64,000 nucleotides of DNA from an uncultured Erysipelotrichaceae bacterium (GTDB lineage: Bacteria > Bacillota_I > Bacilli_A > Erysipelotrichales > Erysipelotrichaceae), in NCBI GenBank assembly GCA_900315225.1, contig OMYM01000414.1, forward strand, positions 1 to 64,000. The letters are read 5' to 3'. The notes beneath the pieces are model-generated. The model did not search any database. It saw only the letters and a list, made by a program, of their open reading frames with translations, and was not told where the DNA came from. The position numbers and the translations under genes were made by a program. Positions 25,539 through 34,044 of this stretch are shown in pieces. How positions within the stretch are numbered: position 1 is the stretch's first letter; each line of letters opens with the position of its first letter.

Positions 25539-26075
25539 ATGCGTATCGAGATTGTTGGAAAGAACATCACCATTACTGAGAGCATGCAGGAGAAGATCGA
25601 GAAGAAGCTTTCCGCGTTGGACAAGTATCTTCTGATCGATCCCGCAACAACCGCAAGGGTTCTCGCGAGGGTCTACCCGGATTCACAGAAAGTCGAGGTC
25701 ACCGTTCCAACAAAAGTCGGTGTCTTGCGCGCAGAAGTTGCGCATGACGACTTCTACGCGGCGGTTGACTTGGCGATTGACAAGCTTGAAGATCAGATTC
25801 GCAGACAAAAGACAAGATTGAGCAGAAGGCATCGCGAGCATTTGGCGAATGCATTTGTGCAGATTGAAGAAGCAGAAGAAGCAAAGAAGGATATTCCTGT
25901 CAGGACAAAGACGGTCACTGCCGATGTCATGGACTTGGACGAAGCGATCATGCGCATGGAGCTTCTTGGCCACAATTTCTTCATCTACACCGATGAAGAA
26001 TCCGACAAGATCGCGGTTGTCTATCGTCGTAAAACGGATGGATATGGCTTGATCGAGGTTGAACCTGCTGAGTAA
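25539..26075 (+). CDS. hpf: Ribosome hibernation promoting factor, long form
   Basis: 178 residues. The long HPF binds the 30S decoding region and, through its C-terminal domain, pairs 70S ribosomes into inactive 100S dimers in slow growth. The N-terminal S30AE domain begins MRIEIVGKNITITESM (1-100). The C-terminal dimerisation domain has EAIMRMELLGHNFF and ends GLIEVE (about 125-178). TAGGAGGTAACG precedes the ATG. It is a single gene with its own promoter and terminator, as expected for growth-rate control. Confidence 0.95.
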   Translation: MRIEIVGKNITITESMQEKIEKKLSALDKYLLIDPATTARVLARVYPDSQKVEVTVPTKVGVLRAEVAHDDFYAAVDLAIDKLEDQIRRQKTRLSRRHREHLANAFVQIEEAEEAKKDIPVRTKTVTADVMDLDEAIMRMELLGHNFFIYTDEESDKIAVVYRRKTDGYGLIEVEPAE

Positions 26076-26089
26076 AAGCCAAATAAAAG

Positions 26090-26114
26090 GAGAGTTCATG
26101 GAACTCTCTTTTTT
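26090..26114. terminator. Terminator of hpf, also facing the membrane-protein gene
   Basis: Perfect GAGAGTTC / GAACTCTC stem with ATG loop and six T. An A-rich left flank makes it usable from both sides. Confidence 0.9.
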
Positions 26115-26772
26115 ACATCATTGAAACGACCATCGAGGCAAAGTATACAACGCCCATTGCCAGCATGCCTGGCATGAATGAACTGGATTGGTAATATAGA
26201 AAAGACAATATCGATACCAGCACCATGTTGTACAGGTATGTTCGAAACCATAGCCCAAGATCCAATGGCGTGAAGAGGGCAGTGAAGCATAGGCCAAACA
26301 ATAGACCCGAAATCAGGATCGCTTGGATCTCCAGAGATCTTACGTTCATATGGTCGGTCAGGCATTTGAAGCCAATATTTGCAATCGCGGCTTCTATGAT
26401 GCTGAAGGCGATCATCATGCCAGGGCGCGCATATCCATAAGCGATCAGGGAAAATGCATTGGGCAAGAGAATTTTGCTTTGCAAAAAAGCCATCCCTAGG
26501 AAATGCAATGCGGCAATCAAGACGATGCCGATGATAAAATACAGAAAAAAAGTACCTGGCGCGCTTTTGGACCGGTTATAGTGAATGCCGAATAGATTCC
26601 AGTCGTATATGATCAAGATGGATCCGCAGATGTTCAAGGCGAACATCATGGAAATATCCTGTTGACCGACAAATACATCGATGCCGTTGGCAATGGCAGG
26701 AATCAACGCCAGCAATAGCAATGATATGAATATACGCTTCAATGAAAGCGAGGATCGCGTTGGTTCAGACAT
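26113..26772 (-). CDS. Multi-pass membrane protein, degenerate CPBP-like
   Basis: 219 residues with about seven hydrophobic segments. The second half follows the CPBP (Abi) intramembrane protease plan: a helix with IIEAAIANIGF where active members have EExxxR, then LISGLLFGLCFTA where they have FxxxH, then a final helix. The catalytic Glu/Arg and His residues are missing, so it is either an inactive relative or an unrelated fold. AAGGAG precedes the ATG at 26772. An upstream in-frame ATG at 26817 lacks a ribosome site. It is convergent with hpf and monocistronic. Confidence 0.6.
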   Translation of the reverse strand: MSEPTRSSLSLKRIFISLLLLALIPAIANGIDVFVGQQDISMMFALNICGSILIIYDWNLFGIHYNRSKSAPGTFFLYFIIGIVLIAALHFLGMAFLQSKILLPNAFSLIAYGYARPGMMIAFSIIEAAIANIGFKCLTDHMNVRSLEIQAILISGLLFGLCFTALFTPLDLGLWFRTYLYNMVLVSILSFLYYQSSSFMPGMLAMGVVYFASMVVSMM

Positions 26773-26971
26773 AGAATACTCCTTGTAACTTGGATATTTT
26801 AACCGATTATGCGGCAATTGTCATCACAGTGTAACAGAATGTAGCGTAGGCGCCTAATGTATATTATCAATTCTTTTAGCCATTGCGTGTGTCATATAAA
26901 GTCATGGCTTGAAAACAGGCTGAAAATAACGCATTCTTCTGCCATACGGATCGTATTGTGCGGGGGTGTAT
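26773..26971. other. Divergent intergenic region
   Basis: About 200 bases between the membrane-protein gene and the next small gene. No coding sequence is recognised; promoters for both directions are presumed but not clear. Confidence 0.35.
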
Positions 26972-27301
26972 ATGGCAGATGGGAAGACAGGCATCGAGAG
27001 AAACGAAATGATTGTGAGACGCATCGCCGGGGCATATCGGAGATCGCGGGCAAGGATTGCGTTGCGTGAGCAAAGAAGATTGGTGTCAGAGGACGATGAT
27101 ATGTACGAAAGCGACCGTTGCCTCGTAGACACAATCGATGGAGTGTTGCAGGAATGCAGCGAAGATGCGCGCAAGGTGATTGAGAAAGTTTTTTTCCCCT
27201 TGGAAGCAGATGATTTGCCTGAAAAGTGGCAGACGCAAGAGGAACGTGAAAAGGCGCGGCAAAGCGCGATTGAGGAATTCATGCGTTGCCTAAACATGTG
27301 A
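26972..27301 (+). CDS. Small charged helical protein, unrecognised
   Basis: 109 residues, rich in Arg and Glu. The N-terminal half has RIAGAYRRSRARIALREQRR. The second half has a helix VDTIDGVLQECSEDARKVIE and ends without a clear HTH. Size and composition recall the small phage-type regulators at 20356-21109, but no family match is claimed. GGGGGTG precedes the ATG. It stands alone, 128 bases before ptsI. Confidence 0.5.
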   Translation: MADGKTGIERNEMIVRRIAGAYRRSRARIALREQRRLVSEDDDMYESDRCLVDTIDGVLQECSEDARKVIEKVFFPLEADDLPEKWQTQEEREKARQSAIEEFMRCLNM

Positions 27302-27429
27302 TAGATGATAAAATTAGCATAAAGAAATGCACATGTGCCAATAAAGGCTAGTTTGCGGATTGGAATGTACCCTCAATGGTTTTCAAGGGCATGTGCATCA
27401 TCCTTAAGCATGCAGGAGGTAATGATAAA

Positions 27430-29133
27430 ATGCTCAAAGGTATTGCTGCTTCGCAGGGAATTGCCGTAGCGAAGGTCTACAAGCTTGAACAGCCTGTGCT
27501 CGAAATCGTCAGAAAAAACGCTGTCGTTGAGGAAGAACTTGCAAAGCTTGATGCAGCTTTTGCAAAGACTGTCGAAGACATTGAAAAGATCAAGGAAGTT
27601 GCGTCCAAGAGTCTTGCGCCGGAAGAACTGGCTGTTTTCGATGCTCATCTCATGATGGCAGGCGACCCTGAGTTGCGCGGACAGATTGAAGAAAGTATTA
27701 AAAACGAAGGCATTAACGCTGAATATGCGACAGAGCAGGTCGCAAGCATGATGGTTTCCATTTTTGAATCGATGGAAGATGCATACATGAGGGAAAGAGC
27801 TGCGGATATCAAGGATGTTACCTTCCGCCTCAAGTGCAATCTGTGCGGCAAAGCCATCCCTAACCTTGCGACAATCGACGAGCCGGTCGTCATCGTGGCA
27901 AAGGATCTGACTCCTTCCGACACAGGCTCCTTGAATAAAGAGTTTGCCAAGGGTTTTGCAACAGAAATTGGTGGACGCACAAGCCATAGCGCCATCATGG
28001 CTCGTTCCCTTGAGATTCCGGCTGTCGTTGGTGTCACAGGCATCCTTGAGACTGCCAAGGAAGGTGATTGTGTTATTCTCGATGCCATCAATGGCGAAGT
28101 CATTCTGAATCCGACCGAGGAGCAGATCGCTGAATATGAGGCAAAAGGTGCGCAGTATCGCGCTGAGAAAGAGGCTTTGAAGGCCTTGAAGGGTCAGCCT
28201 TCCATTTCCACCGATGGACACAAGGTTCTGTTGGTTGGAAACATTGGCTCGCCAGCTGATGTTGCCGGCGTCAATGACAATGGTGGCGAAGGCGTTGGCT
28301 TGTTCCGTACAGAGTTCCTTTACATGAAGGGCGAGGATTGGCCGACAGAAGAAGTCCAGTACCAGGCATACAAGTCTGTCTTGGAAGGCATGGAAGGCAA
28401 GCCTGTTGTCATCCGTACGCTTGACATTGGCGGCGACAAGAAGCTGAAGTACTATCAGTTTGAAGAAGAAATGAACCCGTTCCTTGGCGTTCGCGCTGTT
28501 CGTTTCTGCCTCATCAAGAAAGACATTTTCCGTACACAGTTAAGGGCTCTGCTACGTGCTTCGGCGCATGGACACCTTTGCATTATGTTCCCGATGATCG
28601 CGACTGTCGCAGAATTCAGGGCTGCCAAGGAAGTCTACAATGAAGAGCGCGCAAAGCTGATCGAAGAAGGCATTGCTGTTGGTGAAAAGGTTGAAGTCGG
28701 CTGCATGATCGAGATTCCTGCAGCGGCTGTCTTGGCAGACAAGCTTTCCAAGGAAGCTGATTTCTTCTCTATCGGAACAAACGACCTGATCCAGTACTCG
28801 ATGGCTGCTGACAGAATGAGCCAGCCTGTATCTTATCTGTATCAGCCGCTCAATCCGTCTATTCTGCGCTTGATCAAGCTCACAATCGATGGCGCGCACA
28901 AGAATGGCAAGTGGTGTGGCATGTGCGGCGAGATGGCAGGCGACGAGCTTGCCGCTCCAGTGCTGCTCGGCCTTGGACTCGATGAGTTCTCTATGAGCGC
29001 TACATCTATTCTTGGCGCTCGCAAGATGATCAACGGTCTCAGCTATGCTGAAATGAAGGATCTTGCGGACAAGGCGATCGACCTTGACACAATGGAAGAA
29101 GTTGTCGATCTCATCAAGACGACAATCGCTTAG
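27430..29133 (+). CDS. ptsI: PTS phosphoenolpyruvate-protein phosphotransferase (enzyme I)
   Basis: 567 residues. First enzyme of the sugar phosphotransferase system: takes phosphate from PEP and passes it to HPr. The active-site His is H186 in GGRTSHSAIMARS, and the PEP-domain Cys is C499 in GMCGEMAGDE. Length is typical. ATG CTC at 27430 follows AGGAGGT; a longer in-frame start at 27376 has no site. ptsH is not adjacent, unlike in many Firmicutes. It ends at a strong bidirectional terminator. Confidence 0.96.
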   Translation: MLKGIAASQGIAVAKVYKLEQPVLEIVRKNAVVEEELAKLDAAFAKTVEDIEKIKEVASKSLAPEELAVFDAHLMMAGDPELRGQIEESIKNEGINAEYATEQVASMMVSIFESMEDAYMRERAADIKDVTFRLKCNLCGKAIPNLATIDEPVVIVAKDLTPSDTGSLNKEFAKGFATEIGGRTSHSAIMARSLEIPAVVGVTGILETAKEGDCVILDAINGEVILNPTEEQIAEYEAKGAQYRAEKEALKALKGQPSISTDGHKVLLVGNIGSPADVAGVNDNGGEGVGLFRTEFLYMKGEDWPTEEVQYQAYKSVLEGMEGKPVVIRTLDIGGDKKLKYYQFEEEMNPFLGVRAVRFCLIKKDIFRTQLRALLRASAHGHLCIMFPMIATVAEFRAAKEVYNEERAKLIEEGIAVGEKVEVGCMIEIPAAAVLADKLSKEADFFSIGTNDLIQYSMAADRMSQPVSYLYQPLNPSILRLIKLTIDGAHKNGKWCGMCGEMAGDELAAPVLLGLGLDEFSMSATSILGARKMINGLSYAEMKDLADKAIDLDTMEEVVDLIKTTIA

Positions 29134-29145
29134 TATTCTCTAGCG

Positions 29146-29172
29146 AAAAGGGATGCCTTAGGCATCCCTTTT
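29146..29172. terminator. Bidirectional terminator between ptsI and the phosphatase gene
   Basis: Perfect 12-bp stem AAAAGGGATGCC / GGCATCCCTTTT with TTA loop. Confidence 0.93.
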
Positions 29173-29173
29173 A

Positions 29174-29902
29174 TTATCCTCCACGGCGTGGATATGAAGA
29201 TTTGACGTAGAATTCCTTCATGTCGTCTAGGCGAAGGCAGCCGAGTGTGCGTCCATATACACAACCGCAATCAATGTGGATCGTATGGTCGTTTTCGCTA
29301 TGAATTATTTTTCCATCGTATTCCGGACCGTATAGAAATGTTGGAATGTGTCCGACAATCAACGTACAGTCGTTATAGGGATTGGCATCAAGGTCGACAT
29401 GTGACCAGACAAGGATTGGTTCAGGAACGGTATCCAAGTCCAATTCAGGGTACAGGTAGTCATCTGTTAAGCCTGCATGAATCAGGAGAAATTTCTTGTC
29501 ACTGACAGTCAGCCACTTGTACAGCAGCTTGTTTTCCAGGTATTTCTTGATTTCGTGGCAATCTTCCAATTCAAGGTCCATGAATTGGTCGGCCGTGCGG
29601 TAGCCACCATTATAATGTAGCCAACACATTAGATCTTCTGTCATGTCAACGGCGTTGTTGTCCAGCTTAGCGTCTATGAGTTCCTGCGCATAGCGCGCAA
29701 GCCAAATATCGTGGTTTCCGAAAATCAAATGGATGTTTTTCCGAGGTATGATATCCTTGAGAAGCTGGATTGAATCCACGCCTCTATCGCATACATCCCC
29801 ATTGATCCATAGTTCATCATCATCGGTGAAACCTATGAGTTCCAGCATCTTGTTGAATTCCTGCCTGCAGCCATGCAGGTCGCTCATTACATATGTAGAC
29901 AT
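29174..29902 (-). CDS. Serine/threonine protein phosphatase, PPP (calcineurin-like) family
   Basis: 242 residues. Metallophosphatase motifs in order: SDLHGC, NGDVCDRGVDS, FGNHDIW, LLIHAGL, and GHIPT with a late HIDCG. These ligate two metal ions. Bacterial relatives include phage-lambda-type PP and diadenosine tetraphosphatases, so the substrate could be phosphoprotein or dinucleotide. The ATG at 29902 follows GAGGTTAATT. It is transcribed in the same direction as the lipoprotein gene upstream (81-base gap), possibly together. Confidence 0.88.
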   Translation of the reverse strand: MSTYVMSDLHGCRQEFNKMLELIGFTDDDELWINGDVCDRGVDSIQLLKDIIPRKNIHLIFGNHDIWLARYAQELIDAKLDNNAVDMTEDLMCWLHYNGGYRTADQFMDLELEDCHEIKKYLENKLLYKWLTVSDKKFLLIHAGLTDDYLYPELDLDTVPEPILVWSHVDLDANPYNDCTLIVGHIPTFLYGPEYDGKIIHSENDHTIHIDCGCVYGRTLGCLRLDDMKEFYVKSSYPRRGG

Positions 29903-29983
29903 AATTAACCTCAGTTGAGTATATTGTAACATATCCAGACCATGCTTGGCGTTGTTATCCAGTGATTTTATTCGCAAGGATGC

Positions 29984-30307
29984 TTATTTGTCGCTATCGG
30001 TTTCGTTGCTTTTGCTTTCTTCGTTTTCGATGACTTGGACCAGGCGTAGATCTCCTTTGGAATAGGTACACAATACAGTATCGTTGTCCTGAAGGAAAGA
30101 AGGATTGACGATGCAGTCGTTCGCCAGGATCAATACGTTTTCAAGATCCAGGGTGATTTCTTTTCCTTTGATTGAGGCCAAAGCCTCGTCGTTTTCAACT
30201 GAGGATATCGTTGCCTTGACGGAAGTGGTTTCATCGTTTTCTTGCGGTGAGCAGCCGGTGGTAAATAATATCATTGCCATAAGGAATGGCATAAGCAGTT
30301 TTTTCAT
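29984..30307 (-). CDS. Small predicted lipoprotein
   Basis: 107 residues. A 19-residue signal peptide ends in the lipobox FTTGC, with the lipidated Cys followed by SPQ. The mature part is acidic, about 88 residues, possibly an OB-like small beta domain (KGKEITLDLENVLIL), ending in a Ser/Glu/Asp tail. It would be anchored outside the membrane. Function is unknown. GGAGGAA precedes the ATG. Confidence 0.78.
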   Translation of the reverse strand: MKKLLMPFLMAMILFTTGCSPQENDETTSVKATISSVENDEALASIKGKEITLDLENVLILANDCIVNPSFLQDNDTVLCTYSKGDLRLVQVIENEESKSNETDSDK

Positions 30308-30394
30308 AGGAAGTTCCTCCTTGCGTATAATATGCTACAATGCGAATCTGGAATGAAAGTGTTGCGTGTTTGAATGTTTTGTGAACATGAGTTC

Positions 30395-30423
30395 TTCACA
30401 ATGAAATTGCTGTTTGATATAAT
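30395..30423 (+). promoter_or_regulatory. Promoter of yebC
   Basis: TTCACA (30395-30400), an exact 17-base spacer and TATAAT (30418-30423) with an extended TGA. It predicts a 5' leader of about 165 bases. Confidence 0.75.
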
Positions 30424-30430
30424 TCTTTCG

Positions 30431-30593
30431 TTGTTGCACACTTTTCGTTGATTCATGAAAGCGTGTAATGCAATGCCTGGGCAAAGCCTAGGCGAAAACA
30501 GGATGTCTGGCATATCCTGGGAGGGGTATCCTTCACGCATGTGTAGCATGCGAAGCCAGTTCTCACAATCATATAGGAAGGTAGGTATCAATT
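30431..30593 (+). promoter_or_regulatory. Structured 5' leader of yebC
   Basis: Four hairpins can be drawn: ACACTTTTC / GAAAG(C)GTGT (30438-30466), GCCTGGGC-AAA-GCCTAGGC (30475-30493), CAGGAT / ATCCTG (30499-30519), and CGCATG / CATGCG (30536-30552). The loop of the third holds CTGGC (30507-30511), complementary to GCCAG at 30555-30559, suggesting a pseudoknot. No known riboswitch class is recognised. Confidence 0.5.
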
Positions 30594-31328
30594 ATGGGAA
30601 GAGCACATGAAGTCCGCGCTGCCTCGATGGCTAAGACAGCGGCATTGAAATCAAAGCTTTATTCAAGATTCGGTAAAGAGCTGTATATTGCGGCAAAGAG
30701 CGGCGTCCCTGATCCGGATATGAATTTGTCATTGAAGAGAAAAATTGCCGAGGCTAAATCGAACCAGGTTCCTGCGGATGTCATTAAAAGAGCAATCGAT
30801 AAGGCAAAGGGTGGATCGGATGAAAGCTATGACGAGGCAAGGTATGAAGGGTTTGGCCCAGGCAACAGCACGATTATCGTAGACTGTCTCACGGACAACA
30901 CAAATCGTTCATATACCAATGTCAAGACTGCTTTCAACAAGTCCAAGGGTTGCAAGCTGGCAGGCGCAGGCGCAGTGTCGTTTGGCTACGAGAACGTTGG
31001 GTTGTTCGTGTTTGAATACGAAGACGAAGAGGCAATGCTTGACGCAATGATGGAACAAGATGTCGATGTCCAGGACATCACGGTCGAGGATGGCTACATG
31101 ACGGTCAAGACGGCATTCTCCGACTTTGGCAAGGCACAGGAAGCAATCGAGAACCTGATCAAGGATGTCAACTTTGAGACTTGCGAGGCAACGATGTTGC
31201 CAAATGAATACGTCGAATTGACAAACCAGGAAGACATTGACGCATACCATAAGCTAATGGATATGCTGAATGACGTCGAGGATGTAAACAAGATATATAC
31301 CAATGTCATCATTCCTTCCGAGGAATAA
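30594..31328 (+). CDS. yebC: YebC/PmpR (TACO1) family protein
   Basis: 244 residues. Begins MGRAHEVRAASMAKTAA, with the conserved ARYEGFGPGNSTIIVD segment. Members act as DNA-binding regulators or relieve ribosome stalling at polyproline, and the sequence alone does not decide which. ATAGGAAGG precedes the ATG. It is a single gene with a long leader and a strong terminator, so post-transcriptional control is likely. Confidence 0.93.
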   Translation: MGRAHEVRAASMAKTAALKSKLYSRFGKELYIAAKSGVPDPDMNLSLKRKIAEAKSNQVPADVIKRAIDKAKGGSDESYDEARYEGFGPGNSTIIVDCLTDNTNRSYTNVKTAFNKSKGCKLAGAGAVSFGYENVGLFVFEYEDEEAMLDAMMEQDVDVQDITVEDGYMTVKTAFSDFGKAQEAIENLIKDVNFETCEATMLPNEYVELTNQEDIDAYHKLMDMLNDVEDVNKIYTNVIIPSEE

Positions 31329-31330
31329 GA

Positions 31331-31359
31331 AAAAGGTGAGCAAGAAATGCTCACCTTTT
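31331..31359. terminator. Bidirectional terminator between yebC and tmcAL
   Basis: AAAAGGTGAGCA / TGCTCACCTTTT with a 5-base loop; perfect 12-bp stem. Confidence 0.93.
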
Positions 31360-32466
31360 AACATATGTTGCGCCTTGGGTTTCTTCCAGCAGGATTGCTT
31401 CCCGCCGTTCTTCGCTAAGGACGCTGGCGTAGGCAATGGCTGCCTTGTATTCCATGGCGCGCCATGGATAGGGTACATCGGTGAAACGACTGGCAATCCT
31501 TGCGTTTTTACCGCGCATTTCGTGAAGCCATGCGCGCCCAGTATCACTAAATGCCAGAATATGCAGCGTTTGTAGTGCGGGAAGTTTTTGGACATCGCGC
31601 GCGGTGACTTGGCACAACGCGCTGAGGCAAGTGCGCCTGATCCGAGATGCGGTGTAACGGTGGGTAACAGCGTTATTCATAAATGATTCGTAAGTGGGAC
31701 TGATTCTTGCGGCGTTAGCCAGATGCTTTTCAATGCCTTCGCTGAACAAAAACAGGGATGAAAGCGATTCCCTTGAAGACGTAAGCAAGAATGTTCGCAG
31801 ATAGGGGTAGTACATTTCAGGGAATACCGGTTCCTGGGTCAAAAGAGCAGGTTCCATGGGTGTGGCATAGCTGAAAGAAGTGTGTTCCTTGACGGCTTTT
31901 CGAATGGCCAAGGCGCTTGCGTTTTTGTGCATGTCGGTACTTAGGTAGGCGTTTTCCCTTTTGACGATACAGGGGACGATCTCTGTGTCCGCAAGGCATT
32001 TTAGGTAGGATACCGCTAGAATGTCGTTTGGCAACATGTTGCTGGTCAGCAGGCTGTATGCCTCGGGATAGGACATCCCATTGTCCATTGCCTGGTGGAG
32101 ATGATCAGGATTGATCGGTGTTTCCGCGATTTCCTTTAGGTTTTCCAGGTTTCCGCATTCGCTGCCGAAGGAAAGGTAGTCGACGTGGGCTGCTTTCAAG
32201 AGACCTATTGCTCCTTTGGCAAACATGGTGGCCGATTGAACAGAATAGATGTAAGGCAACTCGATGACGATGTCTACGCCATTTTGCACTGCCGCAATGG
32301 CGCGCAATCGCTTGGAAATGATCGCTGGCTCGCCGCGTTGGGTGAAATTTCCGCTCATGACGGCGATGATGCAATCGCAGCCAGTCTTGAGCCGTGTTTC
32401 TTCAATATGATGCAGATGACCGTTGTGAAACGGATTATATTCCGCTATGATGCCGCATGTTTTCAT
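31351..32466 (-). CDS. tmcAL: tRNA(Met) cytidine acetate ligase TmcAL
   Basis: 371 residues. Uses ATP and acetate to acetylate the wobble cytidine of elongator tRNA(Met), forming ac4C34 (YlbM family). Nucleotidyltransferase-like start CGIIAEYNPFHNGHL with the HxGH-type motif, and the typical AVMSGNFTQRGEPAI. The C-terminal helical domain binds tRNA. The ATG at 32466 gives the family start MKTCGIIAEYNPF and has AAAGG upstream. It is convergent with yebC and divergent from the lipase. Confidence 0.93.
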   Translation of the reverse strand: MKTCGIIAEYNPFHNGHLHHIEETRLKTGCDCIIAVMSGNFTQRGEPAIISKRLRAIAAVQNGVDIVIELPYIYSVQSATMFAKGAIGLLKAAHVDYLSFGSECGNLENLKEIAETPINPDHLHQAMDNGMSYPEAYSLLTSNMLPNDILAVSYLKCLADTEIVPCIVKRENAYLSTDMHKNASALAIRKAVKEHTSFSYATPMEPALLTQEPVFPEMYYPYLRTFLLTSSRESLSSLFLFSEGIEKHLANAARISPTYESFMNNAVTHRYTASRIRRTCLSALCQVTARDVQKLPALQTLHILAFSDTGRAWLHEMRGKNARIASRFTDVPYPWRAMEYKAAIAYASVLSEERREAILLEETQGATYVKR

Positions 32467-32519
32467 GATAGATACCTTTTTGGTGCGAACAGCCAGATAG
32501 GCTGTCCGCATAGTCTTTC

Positions 32520-32528
32520 TGATATAAT
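32520..32528 (+). promoter_or_regulatory. Extended -10 promoter of the lipase gene
   Basis: TGATATAAT, 33 bases before the start codon. The -35 is poor. Confidence 0.55.
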
Positions 32529-32560
32529 GATACTATAAAACAAACGGAGAGAATTGAACA

Positions 32561-33454
32561 ATGAAACAAATAGACAGAACCAGTGTGTTCATGCCTCGCG
32601 AGTGCAAGGCCGCCATCGTCATTGTCCATGGCATGCAAGAACATCGCCATCGTTACGAAGCTCTTGGAGAATACCTTGCGCAAAATGGAATCGGTACCCT
32701 GGCGTATGATCTTCCCGGGCATGGAAAATCGCTTCCGCATGAAGAGCTTGGCTGGTTCGGGGAAGATGGATGGGACAATCTGGTGGAAAGCGCTGTGCAT
32801 GAGATAAAAGCCGCCAGACAGATCTTTGACAATGTGCCAGTCTTTTTCCTTGGTCACTCCATGGGAGCGATGATCGGGCGGTGTTTTTTGCAGGAACACG
32901 ATGCGTTGATCGATGGCATGATCCTATCGGGTCCTCCATGCTTTAACAAAAGCGCTGGCGTAGGAAAGGCAGTGGCATCCATGGTCAAAAAGGCAAAAGG
33001 CGACAGGGGTTTTTCAACGGTCTTGGACAACTTGGCAACAGGATCTTTCAACAAGGCAATTGAAAATCCCCGCACTAGCTTGGATTGGCTCAGCTACAAC
33101 GAGGAAAACGTGGATGCATACATAGCGGATGAATATTGCGGTTTTCCCTTTACCGTAAAGGGATATGAAGATCTGCTGGAGGGGATGCTGCGGATGCATG
33201 ACCCAAGGCGCTTCCATGTCACTGCCCCGGACTTGCCTTTGTACGCGTTTGCTGGACAAGACGACCCATGCATCGGAGGGGAAGAGGGTTTTAATGCGAC
33301 AGTCCGCTTTCTGCTCAAGGTGGGATATCAATGCGTGAAAAACAAACTGTATCCTGGCATGCGACATGAAACGATGCACGAGACAGGGCGCGAAAAGGTT
33401 TTCGGCGATATTTGCGGGTGGATTTGCGCGCAATTAACTAAGACTTACAAATAG
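32561..33454 (+). CDS. Alpha/beta-hydrolase, monoacylglycerol-lipase/lysophospholipase-like
   Basis: 297 residues. GHSMGAMIG gives nucleophile S100. The oxyanion-hole segment is VIVHGMQEH, and LPGHGKS follows. An Asp in FAGQDDP and a late His in GMRHETMHE complete the triad. There is no signal peptide, so it is cytoplasmic or membrane-peripheral. It resembles COG2267 lysophospholipases; the substrate is inferred only. GGAGAG precedes the ATG. It is a single gene. Confidence 0.87.
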   Translation: MKQIDRTSVFMPRECKAAIVIVHGMQEHRHRYEALGEYLAQNGIGTLAYDLPGHGKSLPHEELGWFGEDGWDNLVESAVHEIKAARQIFDNVPVFFLGHSMGAMIGRCFLQEHDALIDGMILSGPPCFNKSAGVGKAVASMVKKAKGDRGFSTVLDNLATGSFNKAIENPRTSLDWLSYNEENVDAYIADEYCGFPFTVKGYEDLLEGMLRMHDPRRFHVTAPDLPLYAFAGQDDPCIGGEEGFNATVRFLLKVGYQCVKNKLYPGMRHETMHETGREKVFGDICGWICAQLTKTYK

Positions 33455-33467
33455 TATAAAGTCTTTT
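33440..33467 (+). terminator. Probable weak terminator of the lipase gene
   Basis: AAGACTT / AAGTCTT stem with a 12-base loop and TT. It overlaps the gene end and is AT-rich. Confidence 0.4.
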
Positions 33468-33468
33468 G

Positions 33469-33496
33469 TTGACAACAAAAAACGGTTTGCTATAAT
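33469..33496 (+). promoter_or_regulatory. Promoter of the DUF177-rpmF operon
   Basis: Consensus TTGACA (33469-33474), a 16-base spacer and TATAAT (33491-33496) with an extended TGC. One of the strongest promoters in the window, fitting a ribosomal-protein operon. Confidence 0.88.
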
Positions 33497-33526
33497 ATTC
33501 TAGCGTTAACGAACGAGGAGATTACC

Positions 33527-34030
33527 GTGGAATGGACGAAAGATGAGCTTTTGGAAAATCAAGGACGTGTTGTTTTCGATGAAATGGTCGAGATTGAACC
33601 AGAAGCGTTCGGTATGAACAGCAGGATAAATTCTGTCGAGGATGTCCGTGTCTATGGAACAGGCTATCTTGATCCTGAGGATGAACGTTTTTACGTTGAA
33701 CTCAATGTGGAGGGTGTCATGCTTGTGCCCGATGCATTGACTGGTGAGGAAATCGAGTATTCTTTCACTGCGGACAGCCAGGAAGTCTATGCATTCAAAG
33801 AAACGGATGAGGATTGGGTGCGTGTCGTTACGGATGATGTCATCAGGTTGCTTCCGGCTGTTGTGGATGACATCCTGCTTGAAGTGCCTTTGCAGGTAAC
33901 CGTTGCAGATGAAGAGGATCTTCCCGAAGGAGATGGCTGGAAGATCTACACGGAAGCGGCATATCAGGAACAGCAAAAGGACGCTATCGACCCGCGTCTT
34001 GCCGTTCTAAAGCAATTCAAAGAAGAATAG
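33527..34030 (+). CDS. DUF177 (YceD) family protein
   Basis: 167 residues. The family sits next to rpmF in most bacteria, and in E. coli and plants it is linked to 23S rRNA accumulation. The acidic middle and the C-terminal DPRLAVLKQFKE are typical. The start is GTG with ACGAGGAG 7 bases upstream. The nearby ATG at 33532 is out of frame. rpmF follows after 14 bases, so they are co-transcribed from a near-consensus promoter. Confidence 0.88.
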   Translation: MEWTKDELLENQGRVVFDEMVEIEPEAFGMNSRINSVEDVRVYGTGYLDPEDERFYVELNVEGVMLVPDALTGEEIEYSFTADSQEVYAFKETDEDWVRVVTDDVIRLLPAVVDDILLEVPLQVTVADEEDLPEGDGWKIYTEAAYQEQQKDAIDPRLAVLKQFKEE

Positions 34031-34044
34031 GGAGGTGCTAGACA

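Noticed and set aside
20350-27301. Decayed prophage covering the small regulators
   Set aside because: PepC, RimO, DUF2779 and HPF between them are ordinary chromosomal genes; no integrase, structural genes or flanking repeats are seen.
30471-30530. Cyclic-di-GMP (GEMM) riboswitch upstream of yebC, suggested by GGGCAAAGCC
   Set aside because: The conserved tetraloop-receptor helix and the rest of the GEMM core cannot be placed.
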